The position numbers and the translations under genes are program-made. Below are positions 19,563-27,185 of a stretch of DNA of 35,682 bases, in pieces; position 1 is the first letter of the stretch; the number at the start of each line of letters is the position of its first letter. Source of the stretch: JBGPHT01 sp041484525 (GTDB lineage: Bacteria; Acidobacteriota; Terriglobia; Bryobacterales; Bryobacteraceae); assembly GCA_041484525.1 (NCBI GenBank), contig JBGPHT010000075.1:1-35682 (forward strand), in the 5' to 3' direction. The notes under the pieces are model-generated. The model had not been told where the DNA came from. It searched no databases and was given only the letters and a program-made list of their open reading frames with translations.

Positions 19563-20041
19563 TGCTGAACGCCATCCTATTGTTCATGGTGCTGTTCTAC
19601 GTCTACCCGCTCAAGTTCCTGTTCAGCTACCTGGTGAATGTGTGGACGGGCGTCAGCACGCTGGTCCATCTTCCCGGCGGCGCGGTTGAGAGGATGATCG
19701 AGCCGGAGCAGTTGCCGGCGCTCATGGCCATTTTCAGCGGTGGGTATCTGGCGGTGGCCTGCGTCTTCATGCTGCTGTTTCGCCGTGCGCTGAGCAAGCG
19801 CAAGGAACTGGAATTGGACGCGCTCGAAGTGTTCGAGACGCGTGTCAGCATCGGCGCATCGATGATCAACGGCGCGGCGGCTGCGATCTCGCTCGTCATC
19901 GCGCTCGTCGGCGGCGCGCGCTACGGCGGTGCGGCGGGCGTCATCTATCCGATCGTGCTTGGTCCCGCGTTCACGGTTTATTACTCCGTGATGGGACGCC
20001 GCAAACGCAAGCTGGGACTCACTGCAGCACGGGGAGTGTAA
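19562..20041 (+). CDS. TMEM175/DUF1211-family channel protein, C-terminal part
   Basis: 159 residues from GTG 19562, overlapping the last base of the preceding stop (TAGTG), beginning LNAILLFMVLFYVYPLKFLF. This corresponds to helices 3-6 of long-form DUF1211 proteins, with further helices at ~50-70 and ~95-140. On its own it lacks the pore-lining first helix, so it cannot form a normal channel. Re-initiation at the TAGTG overlap could produce two polypeptides, but a frameshift in a single gene is simpler. The 3' end overlaps the convergent U32 gene by 23 nt. Confidence 0.75.
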   Translation: MLNAILLFMVLFYVYPLKFLFSYLVNVWTGVSTLVHLPGGAVERMIEPEQLPALMAIFSGGYLAVACVFMLLFRRALSKRKELELDALEVFETRVSIGASMINGAAAAISLVIALVGGARYGGAAGVIYPIVLGPAFTVYYSVMGRRKRKLGLTAARGV

Positions 20042-22508
20042 ACAGGCTGCCCTGCGTGATGCCGTCCGGTGAGACGCGCTCGAGCAGCCGGGCGAGGTCG
20101 CGCGCGCTGCGCCGGCCGGCCAGTGTTTCTTCGAACGCTCGCGTGACGCGAGTGACCTGCTCGCCCGATTCGTGCGCGAATTCCAGACGGAATCGGCGGA
20201 TGCCGGCGTCGAGCCACGCTTCCAGATGTGCGCTCGCCTCCTGCGCTTCGGCGCCGAAGACGGTGTTGCGGCATCCGACGTCGGCCATCACGGGGTGCGC
20301 GCGGCCGGCAGAGTCACGCAGCGCCACGCGATGCTCTTCGCATGGACGGCCGCAATCTTTGTAGCTGGTGCCGGTCGAAAGAAACCGGCAGAAGACGCAG
20401 TGCTCCATGTGGAAGACCGGCAGGTGCTGGAACACGATGGCTTCGATTCGTTCGGGACCGGCGTGGCGCGCCAGATCGGCGATCTGTTGCGCGTTGAGAT
20501 CGTGCGTCGGGGTGAGGATCTCCACGCCCAGCCGCAGGAGCTCGGCCGCAGTAATGGCGTTGGCCGCATTCAGGCTGAAGTCGCCGATGAGCACTGGGTG
20601 GTCTCCCTGACGGAGCGCCTCCAGCAGGCCGCTGGACCGCACCAGGATAGGGCAGCCGCAGCTCAGCAGAAAATCGACGATGCGCTCCTCCCCTGGTTTC
20701 AGCACGCGCGGGCTGGCGACCCGCACGTTCACGCCGGCGGCGCGGACACGGTCGAGCGACGGCTTGAGGCCGTAGAGATCCAGGTAGTCGAGTGTGATGC
20801 TGGCGGGCGCGAGCTCGAGAGCGGCATCGAGCTGCTCCGGCGTGCGGACTAGCAGGTGGATTTCGGAGACCGCGGTCAAAGCATTCACCGCCGAGACGCC
20901 GAGATCGCCGAGACAGGTCCGCGCCAACGCTGCGTCCGGATCATTGGTTTTCACGCAGCGCTCCGCCTGCAGCTCCTGCAAGCGGTTCACGGCATCGCGG
21001 CGCAACTGATTTAAGAGCGAGCTGGGTGCGAAGGGTGAGCCTTCCATCACCAGCGAGACGCCGGCCAGTTCGTAGGGTGTGTTGCCGAGCCGTCCAAGTT
21101 GCACCGCCAGATACTCTTCGCTTAACGGGCGGCGCTGCGCCGCTCCCAGCGGTGCGGCGGATCGCATGCTAACCGAGAGCTCGCCCACGATCCACTCGGT
21201 CTCGATCGGCTCGCCCTCGCGCGCTACGACCCGCACGTGCACCGCCTGTTTGCGAGCCGGCACCGCCGCTTCGGCGAACGGGCGGACGGCCTTGTCGAGG
21301 TCCGGGTCGTGTGTGCGCCACACCCAATCCCCTGCACGAATGCGCGTCACGTCGATGGCGCCGTTGCCGAACCGCAGCTCGATTCTTCCGCCGCGCTGCG
21401 CGACTTCGTAAATGCGGCCGCCTTCTTCCGGCTCTTCAGGACTGCGCCAGTCGGCCGCATCGAATACCAAACCATCTCCCGGCTTAAGCGGCGAGATCTG
21501 GTTGGCATCCGCCGGCTCGATCTCGATCGCGCCTTCAGCGAATCGCGTCACGCGGCCCATCAGCACGCCGCGATGCCGCGGAGCGCGGCCACCGACAACG
21601 GCCTGGTGATTGGTGCCGGTGAGGAAGTGCGGTCCGAGGCCGCGCGAGTAGACCTGGTCGAGCCGCAGCTTTTCGGCGCGATCCACCGGCCGCTCGAGGC
21701 CCGCCCAAGCCTCATCCACGGCCTTGCGGTAAGCCCGGGTGGTGAGCGCGACGTAGTCCGAATCCTTGTAGCGGCCTTCGATCTTCACCGCCGAGACGCC
21801 GATCTCCACGATCTCCGGGATCTGTTCGAGCGCGTACAGATCGCCCGGGGAAAGCAGGTACCGCGCATCCGCCAGGGGACGCAGCTTGCCGTCCACGATC
21901 ATCTCGTAGGGCAGCCGACAGGCCTGCGCGCACTGCCCGCGGTTGGCGCTGCGGCCTCCCCACGCCTCCGACGAAAAGCACTGGCCTGAGTACGAAACGC
22001 ACAGCGCTCCGTGGACGAAGATCTCCAGCTCGCAATCGGTGGCGGCGCGGATGGCGCGCACGTCGTCGAGCGAAAGCTCGCGCGCCAGCACTACACGGCT
22101 CACGCCAAAGCTCTGCGCCAGGCGCACACCACCGGCGTTGGTGATGCTCATCTGCGTACTGCCGTGGATGGCCAGGCCGGGCGCGATCTCGCGCGCTAGC
22201 TTGGCGATTCCCACGTCCTGCACGATGATCGAGTCGGCGCCGGCTTGCGCGATGGCGGCCAGGCAGCGCGCCGCCTCCGCCAGTTCGGTGTCGAAGACGA
22301 GAGAGTTGAAAGTGACGTAACCTTTCACGCCGCGGCGGTGCAGCGTCCGCATGACCTCGGGCAATTCGTCGAGCGAGAATCCCACCTTGGCACGCGCTGT
22401 GAAATGGTGCAGACCGAAGTAGACGGAGTCGGCGCCCGCCTCGATAGCCGTGCGGAGCTGCGGCCAATAACCGGCTGGACTCATGATTTCGGGCTTGCGG
22501 CGTTCCAT
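20019..22508 (-). CDS. U32 peptidase-family protein (RlhA/TrhP-like RNA hydroxylation factor)
   Basis: An 829-residue double-length U32 protein. Residues 1-300 are the TIM-barrel-like U32 core with the signature EIFVHGALCVSYSGQCFSS and Cys170, Cys177, Cys193 and Cys197 around GGRSANRGQCAQAC, the probable iron-sulphur ligands. GVSAVKIEGRYKD follows. The middle resembles the DUF3656 collagenase-like region. A second U32-like half carries HCVFCRFLSTGTSYKDCGRPC. Although named peptidases, characterised long members (E. coli RlhA, TrhP) install 5-hydroxycytidine in 23S rRNA or 5-hydroxyuridine in tRNA using prephenate. I infer such a role here but cannot say which RNA. ATG at 22506-22508 lacks a clear Shine-Dalgarno. 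Residues ~531-544 are encoded by a dispersed DNA repeat (separate entry). Confidence 0.9.
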   Translation of the reverse strand: MERRKPEIMSPAGYWPQLRTAIEAGADSVYFGLHHFTARAKVGFSLDELPEVMRTLHRRGVKGYVTFNSLVFDTELAEAARCLAAIAQAGADSIIVQDVGIAKLAREIAPGLAIHGSTQMSITNAGGVRLAQSFGVSRVVLARELSLDDVRAIRAATDCELEIFVHGALCVSYSGQCFSSEAWGGRSANRGQCAQACRLPYEMIVDGKLRPLADARYLLSPGDLYALEQIPEIVEIGVSAVKIEGRYKDSDYVALTTRAYRKAVDEAWAGLERPVDRAEKLRLDQVYSRGLGPHFLTGTNHQAVVGGRAPRHRGVLMGRVTRFAEGAIEIEPADANQISPLKPGDGLVFDAADWRSPEEPEEGGRIYEVAQRGGRIELRFGNGAIDVTRIRAGDWVWRTHDPDLDKAVRPFAEAAVPARKQAVHVRVVAREGEPIETEWIVGELSVSMRSAAPLGAAQRRPLSEEYLAVQLGRLGNTPYELAGVSLVMEGSPFAPSSLLNQLRRDAVNRLQELQAERCVKTNDPDAALARTCLGDLGVSAVNALTAVSEIHLLVRTPEQLDAALELAPASITLDYLDLYGLKPSLDRVRAAGVNVRVASPRVLKPGEERIVDFLLSCGCPILVRSSGLLEALRQGDHPVLIGDFSLNAANAITAAELLRLGVEILTPTHDLNAQQIADLARHAGPERIEAIVFQHLPVFHMEHCVFCRFLSTGTSYKDCGRPCEEHRVALRDSAGRAHPVMADVGCRNTVFGAEAQEASAHLEAWLDAGIRRFRLEFAHESGEQVTRVTRAFEETLAGRRSARDLARLLERVSPDGITQGSLFTLPVLQ
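20881..20904. repeat. Dispersed CGCCGAGA-type repeat inside the U32 coding sequence (copy 1)
   Basis: The 24 bases from GCATTCACCGCCGAGACG to CGAGA are identical to 33712-33735. Here a third CGCCGAGA unit and CAGG follow (to ~20915), so the element is a short tandem of an 8-9 nt unit. Read on the minus strand it encodes CLGDLGVSAVNAL in the linker just before HLLVRTPEQLDAAL. The intergenic copy at 33712 would read CGLGVSAVNAL. Confidence 0.7.
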
Positions 22509-22701
22509 GGAAGGGGTTGCTTACGGACGGATTACTTCTAGATTAGCAAAAGTAGCGCAGGGTGCTCGTGGCTGCTATGACGCCCGGCCTCACACATCGC
22601 CGTGCAGGGTGCCCAGAACCCAGTCTGAGTCCATTGACGCAGGCCAGGCCAGTAGGAACGTCCGCTAAATCGAGTATTTTCAATTGAGCCAGGAATGGCC
22701 C

Positions 22702-23091
22702 GTGGAGTGCCCTCTCGTGAGTTGGATGGATCGAGCAATCAGTTGCGGGAGCGTGGCCGGTCTTGCTAAGACCGTGACCGTAGTGCTGCTCACGTTCATC
22801 GTGCTCGTATTCGTGATTCAGCCATGCTACGCAGCGCCTCTTTCGATGCGATCGCACTGCTGTCCGTCTCATGCTCCGAAGTGCCACGGCTCCGCCCCAG
22901 CCGAATTCTGCACGATGAGCAGCACAGGATTCGCCCTGCCCGAGGAATCGCGGCAGGCAGTGTGTCTCGATGCCGAAGCACCTCTGCAGGCAGTCTCAAC
23001 CGTGTCGAGTGCGCCCGCAAGACATCAGGTGGGCGATTCGACCTGGCTTCCGGGCCGCGGCACCTCCCTCTATTCCGTTCTGCTCGTTTGA
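22702..23091 (+). CDS. Small membrane-anchored Cys/His-containing protein, unknown function
   Basis: About 129 residues. After a short cytoplasmic stretch, residues ~20-42 are one strong membrane helix (VTVVLLTFIVLVFVIQ) ending in CYAAP, which could be a signal-peptidase site. The exposed part starts SMRSHCCPSHAPKCHG and has further Cys residues in EFCTMSS and AVCLDAE. A CC-x2-H-x3-C-H cluster outside the membrane suggests metal (for example copper or zinc) binding or disulphides; that is inference. GTG 22702 is chosen because AGGA (22691-22694) lies 7 nt upstream; TTG 22684 and ATG 22726 are alternatives. It precedes another small exported protein in the same direction with a 144-nt gap. Confidence 0.6.
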   Translation: MECPLVSWMDRAISCGSVAGLAKTVTVVLLTFIVLVFVIQPCYAAPLSMRSHCCPSHAPKCHGSAPAEFCTMSSTGFALPEESRQAVCLDAEAPLQAVSTVSSAPARHQVGDSTWLPGRGTSLYSVLLV

Positions 23092-23235
23092 GCTTGTCCT
23101 GAAAGACCATCCGTTTGAGTCCCAGTACCGCCATGCATCACGGTGGCGTGTCGTGGCCTCATGAAGCCGCAGAGCTTTCGGGCCTTGCGGCGTTTAGGTG
23201 CACCAGATTTCACAAGAATAGTAAGGAGAACTTCA

Positions 23236-23601
23236 ATGAAAACGATGTTTGCACTATTGATGACGAGTATGCTGATTGCGGCGACGGGCTTCGCGGCCGA
23301 ACCTGCGAAAATGCTGAGCAAGAAGGAAGTCGGGGTCCTGATCGGGAAAGCAAGCACGCCAGCGGAGCACAACCAGCTCGCGCAGTACTATCGCCTGCAG
23401 GCCGAGAAGCTAGAGGCCGATGCGAACGACCATGCGGAGATGGCGAAGATATATCGAGCGCGTCCCACGGCTTCAGAAACCAAACGTCCCATGAGCCCGG
23501 ACACGGCGGCGCACTGCGAATATTTTACGGATAGTCTTCGCAAGGCCGCCGGTGAAGCGCGCACCCTTTCGGCCGCGCACGCCGGAATGGCGAATCAGTA
23601 G
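23236..23601 (+). CDS. Small secreted helical protein, unknown function
   Basis: 121 residues starting at ATG 23236, five bases after AAGGAGAA, an excellent ribosome site. Residues 1-21 are a signal peptide (FALLMTSMLIAATGFAAEP, probable cut after FAA). The mature part is short amphipathic helices rich in Glu, Ala and His (EHNQLAQYYRLQAEKLEADA, MAKIYRARP, ALSAAHAGMAN-like end) with a single Cys. This layout resembles small periplasmic proteins common in Acidobacteria, for which no function is known to me. Followed by a terminator-like hairpin. Confidence 0.75.
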   Translation: MKTMFALLMTSMLIAATGFAAEPAKMLSKKEVGVLIGKASTPAEHNQLAQYYRLQAEKLEADANDHAEMAKIYRARPTASETKRPMSPDTAAHCEYFTDSLRKAAGEARTLSAAHAGMANQ

Positions 23602-23613
23602 ACAAGTCGCGGA

Positions 23614-23642
23614 GGAGGGGGCTTCCTCGCTCCCTCCAATTT
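23614..23642 (+). terminator. Terminator-like hairpin after the small secreted protein
   Basis: GGAGGGGGC (23614-23622) pairs with GCTCCCTCC (23629-23637), nine pairs including one G-T, around the loop TTCCTC. An outer GCGGA/TCCGC can extend it. It begins 13 nt past the stop codon and is followed only by AATTT, so it is a weak intrinsic terminator. Confidence 0.5.
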
Positions 23643-23734
23643 CCGCGGCGACGCCCAAGGACGGAATCGTGAAGCTGTTTTCCGGTCTCGCGTCTTCGCC
23701 GCTTAAGCACCAGGTTTGTGACATTGTATAACTG

Positions 23735-25690
23735 ATGCGGACATCAATTTTCCTTGTGACACTCGCCCTGGCAGCCTCGGCCCAGACCTCCGTGAAATCG
23801 CCCGATGGGCAGATCGAAATGTCCATCTCCACCGACGGCGGCCAACTGGGCTACTCGGTCACTTATCGCGGCAAGCCGGTGATCGCGCGCTCCGTGCTCG
23901 GGCTCGACATTCAGGAGCAGCGGCCCCTCGGCCCCGGCCTGCGGGTTACCGCCTCCCGCCCGGGCTCCGTCGACGAGACCTATAACATGCCGCACGGAAA
24001 ATCCAACCCGGTGCGCAACCGCTGCCAGACGCTCGCGGTCGATCTCGAGGAGACCGGCGCGGCCGGCCGCAGGATGACTCTCGAAGCGCGCGCTTACGAC
24101 GACGGTGTCGCGTTCCGCTACCTTCTCCCGGACCAGGCGGCGCTGAAGACGATCCGCATTGCGAACGAGCGCACCGAATTTCAGTTCGCCAAAGAGTCCG
24201 TCACCTACCCGTTGATCCTGCAGAATTTCCGCACGTCTTACGAGGACGGCTACCACGCCATGCCGGTGAGCGGCATCCATCCTGACCAACTCGTGGCGCT
24301 CCCGCTGCTGGCCGAAGTTCCCGGCGCGGCCTGGGTGGCCATCACGGAAGCCGACATCGATAACTACGCGGGCATGTACCTGATGCACTCGGCCCCGAAC
24401 GCGGCGCGCTCTCTGTTCGCCAAGCTCTCGCCCTCCATGGACGAGCCCGGACTCGCCGTCCAGACCACCACACCGATGCGGTCGCCGTGGCGCGTCATCA
24501 TGATCGGCGCGCAGCCGGGGCGACTGGTGGAATCGAATATCGTCATCAACCTGAATCCGCCCAGCGCCATCGCCGACACGTCGTGGATCAAACCCGGCAA
24601 GACAACCTGGGACTGGTGGTCGGGTACGCATGCCGAAGGCGTCAATTTCCAGCCTGGGATGAACACGGCCACCATGAATCACTACGTGGATTTTTCCGCG
24701 GAGAACGGCATCCCGTACATGCTGATCGATGAAGGATGGGCGCTGCGCAACCCGAATACGACCGTGCGCGGCAACACCGATATCACGCGCCTGAATCCAA
24801 ACGTCGACCTGCAGGCGATTCTGGCGCACGCCAAATCCAAGGGCGTCCGCATCTGGCTCTGGGCGCATTGGGCCGACATCGAGCGGCAGGCGGACGAGGC
24901 GTTCGCGCTTTATGAGAAGTGGGGCATCGCCGGCGTGAAGATCGACTTCATGGATCGCGACGACCAGTGGATGGTCAACTTCTACCGCCGCATCGTGCAG
25001 AAGGCGGCCGAGCATCATCTGATGATCGACTATCACGGCGCCTACAAACCCGACGGCATGCGCCGCACCTGGCCGAACCTGTTGACGCGCGAGGGCGTCA
25101 TGGGAGCGGAATACAACAAGTGGAGCGGCCGCATCACGCCCGACCATAACGTGATGCTGGCCTTCACGCGCATGCTGGCCGGTCCCATGGATTACACCCC
25201 CGGCGGCTTCAACAACGTCACTCGCGAGGAGTTCGAGCCGCGCATGACCAAGCCCATGGTTCAGGGCACGCGCGCCCACGCGCTGGCGCTCTACGCCGTT
25301 TTCGAGAGCGCGTTCCAGATGGTGTCGGACTATCCCGAGGCCTACACCGGCCTGAAAGAATTCGATTACGTCAAGGCTGCGCCATCGGTGTGGGACGAGA
25401 CGCACGTTCCCGGAGGCCGCCCCGGCGAGTACATCACGGTGGCGCGCCGGCACGGCCGCGAGTGGTTCGTGGGCAGCATCGCGGGCTGGGAGCCGCGCGA
25501 GATCGACGTGCCCCTCGAGTTCCTGGGCCGCGGCGAGTTCATCGCCGAAATCTATTCGGACGCGCCCGATGCCGCGCAGAATCCGAAGCGCGTGGTCCGC
25601 GAGGAGAGGCGTGTGAGCGCGTCCACCCTGCTGCACGTGAAGATGGCCCCCGGCGGCGGCCAGGCGATCCGCATCCGGCCCGCGCAGTAG
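23735..25690 (+). CDS. Glycoside hydrolase family 97, probably retaining
   Basis: 651 residues with a signal peptide (MRTSIFLVTLALAASAQ). An N-terminal beta-super-sandwich (~20-270) leads to a TIM barrel beginning WIKPGKTTWDWWSG, then a C-terminal beta-domain; this is the standard GH97 layout and length. GH97 has inverting alpha-glucosidases (SusB type) and retaining alpha-galactosidases (BtGH97b type). Here GVKIDFMD supplies a nucleophile Asp404 and EGVMGAE a Glu459. Their 55-residue spacing equals that of Asp415/Glu470 which I recall for BtGH97b, so a retaining alpha-galactosidase-like enzyme is favoured. It acts in the periplasm on oligosaccharides. The ATG at 23735 lies only 2 nt after a TATAAC, and no Shine-Dalgarno is seen. 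It ends 6 nt from the convergent M16 gene. Confidence 0.9.
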   Translation: MRTSIFLVTLALAASAQTSVKSPDGQIEMSISTDGGQLGYSVTYRGKPVIARSVLGLDIQEQRPLGPGLRVTASRPGSVDETYNMPHGKSNPVRNRCQTLAVDLEETGAAGRRMTLEARAYDDGVAFRYLLPDQAALKTIRIANERTEFQFAKESVTYPLILQNFRTSYEDGYHAMPVSGIHPDQLVALPLLAEVPGAAWVAITEADIDNYAGMYLMHSAPNAARSLFAKLSPSMDEPGLAVQTTTPMRSPWRVIMIGAQPGRLVESNIVINLNPPSAIADTSWIKPGKTTWDWWSGTHAEGVNFQPGMNTATMNHYVDFSAENGIPYMLIDEGWALRNPNTTVRGNTDITRLNPNVDLQAILAHAKSKGVRIWLWAHWADIERQADEAFALYEKWGIAGVKIDFMDRDDQWMVNFYRRIVQKAAEHHLMIDYHGAYKPDGMRRTWPNLLTREGVMGAEYNKWSGRITPDHNVMLAFTRMLAGPMDYTPGGFNNVTREEFEPRMTKPMVQGTRAHALALYAVFESAFQMVSDYPEAYTGLKEFDYVKAAPSVWDETHVPGGRPGEYITVARRHGREWFVGSIAGWEPREIDVPLEFLGRGEFIAEIYSDAPDAAQNPKRVVREERRVSASTLLHVKMAPGGGQAIRIRPAQ

Positions 25691-25696
25691 GGAGCC

Positions 25697-27175
25697 TCAA
25701 TTACCCGGAGCGGCCGAGCTTTCCTCCACCGGACCGAACTTCTTCAGCAGGTCGCGGATCTTCGCGCCATCGCCCACCGCCACGATCTGCACGTTGTCGT
25801 ACGGCACATATTTCTTGGCCACGCGCGCCACATCGGCGGCCGTCACCGCCATGATCTTCGTGGTGTACGTGTCCCAGTAATCCTCGGGCAGGCCGTACTC
25901 GCGCTGCTGCGTCCAACGGGAGAGCACGCCCGCCGGGCTTTCCAAATCGAGAGCGAACCGCGCTACCAGCGTTCGCTTGGCGCCGTCCAATTCCAGTTGC
26001 GGCACCGGCACGTCGCGGATGTCGCGGAACTCCTTCAGCATGTCGGCGAGCGCCGCCTCCGTCACTTCGGTCCGCACCGAGAGTGCGGCGCTGAAGTGCT
26101 GCATCACCTTCGATGCGGAGAAGCTCGAGCTCACCCCGTACGTGTAGCCCTTCTCCTCGCGGATGATGCGGAACAGGCGCGCCGCTGGTCCCGACCCGAG
26201 CACCTGGTTCATCACCATGCACGCGAGGTAATCCGGGTTGGTCCGCTCGATGGCGCGGTTGGCGAGCGTCAGATCGGTCTGCACCGAGCCGGGGCGCGAA
26301 ATCAGGTACACTTTCTTCTCCGCGATCGGCGCCGCCATGCCGAGCGTCACGGGCTCCACCGCCCCGCCCTTCCACGCCGCCAGCACCTTCTCGATCTTCG
26401 CCACCGCGTCCTTGGGCGTGATGTCGCCGACGACCCCGGCGAGTTGTCCCGTCGGCACGTAGAACTTCTTGTAATGCTCCACCAGGTGCTCGCGCGTGAT
26501 CTTGTCGAGCGATTCGGCCGTCAATCGAAAGTGACGCGCATCGTCGGGATAGAGCACCTGCATCAGCTTCTCGCTGGATAGCGTCGCGGGCGCCGTGCGC
26601 TGCTGTTCGAGCAGGTTGCGCTGGCGTGCCTTCCACTTGTCGAACTCATCCGCCGGGAAGGACGGGTGCAGCAACACGTCGCCCATGATGGCGAGCGCGG
26701 CGTCGAAATTCTCCGTGAGCGAGCTGAGCGAGATGGTACCCGTCACTCCTCCGCCTCCGCCGCCACCGCGTCCTCCGCGACCGCCCCCGCCACCGCCGCC
26801 GGCGCTGATGGAGAGCGTGGCGCCGATATCGGCCAGGGCTTCCGAGATCTGCCGCGCGTTACGGCTGGTAGTGCCGAGCATCATCAGGGCGGCAGTGGCC
26901 TCGGCCACTCCAGGCAGGTTCTGCGGGTCGCGCAGATGCGTGGAAGGAATGTCGATCGTGAGCGAGATGGTAGGCGCGCGGTGGCTTTCGAGGATCACCA
27001 GCTTCAGCCCATTCGGCAGTTGCCGGTCGACGGCACGAGGCAGTTTCACCTGCAGCACTTCGTTCGACACCGGCGCGCGGTTCAGCCGGACCATGCCGCG
27101 GAAGCTGGCCGCTTCGGGCTCCTGCGCCAGCAGAACGGCGGCGAAAAGAAGGAAAATCGCGAGTGGTTTCGTCAT
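25697..27175 (-). CDS. M16-family non-catalytic subunit
   Basis: 492 residues with signal peptide (LAIFLLFAAVLLAQEPEA) and two M16 half-domains. The zinc motif HxxEH is absent: the expected position reads GVAEATAALMMLGTTSRN. The C-terminal half keeps the substrate-binding Arg/Tyr segment IIREEKGYTYGVSSSF. This is the pattern of the inactive partner in heterodimeric M16B proteases. A Gly/Arg-only tract lies at residues 126-143, in what is normally a beta-hairpin after ATLSISA. The start ATG is preceded by GAGGAG overlapping the stop of the upstream catalytic gene (10-nt gap), so both are made together. Periplasmic. Confidence 0.9.
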   Translation of the reverse strand: MTKPLAIFLLFAAVLLAQEPEAASFRGMVRLNRAPVSNEVLQVKLPRAVDRQLPNGLKLVILESHRAPTISLTIDIPSTHLRDPQNLPGVAEATAALMMLGTTSRNARQISEALADIGATLSISAGGGGGGGRGGRGGGGGGGVTGTISLSSLTENFDAALAIMGDVLLHPSFPADEFDKWKARQRNLLEQQRTAPATLSSEKLMQVLYPDDARHFRLTAESLDKITREHLVEHYKKFYVPTGQLAGVVGDITPKDAVAKIEKVLAAWKGGAVEPVTLGMAAPIAEKKVYLISRPGSVQTDLTLANRAIERTNPDYLACMVMNQVLGSGPAARLFRIIREEKGYTYGVSSSFSASKVMQHFSAALSVRTEVTEAALADMLKEFRDIRDVPVPQLELDGAKRTLVARFALDLESPAGVLSRWTQQREYGLPEDYWDTYTTKIMAVTAADVARVAKKYVPYDNVQIVAVGDGAKIRDLLKKFGPVEESSAAPGN

Positions 27176-27185
27176 CGCCGGCTCC

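Noticed and set aside
21780..21805. Third copy of the CGCCGAGA repeat in the U32 gene
   Set aside because: It shares about 19 bases but encodes EIGVSAVKIEGR, a motif conserved across U32 proteins, so the match is probably coincidental coding sequence.
23727..23732. TATAAC just before the GH97 start as a -10 for a leaderless mRNA
   Set aside because: Transcription would start a few bases inside the coding sequence, so the first ATG could not be used.
23744..25636. 630-residue open frame antisense to the GH97 gene
   Set aside because: Sense protein is a complete GH97. The antisense product is His/Arg/Val-rich with no domain, typical of GC-rich mirror frames.
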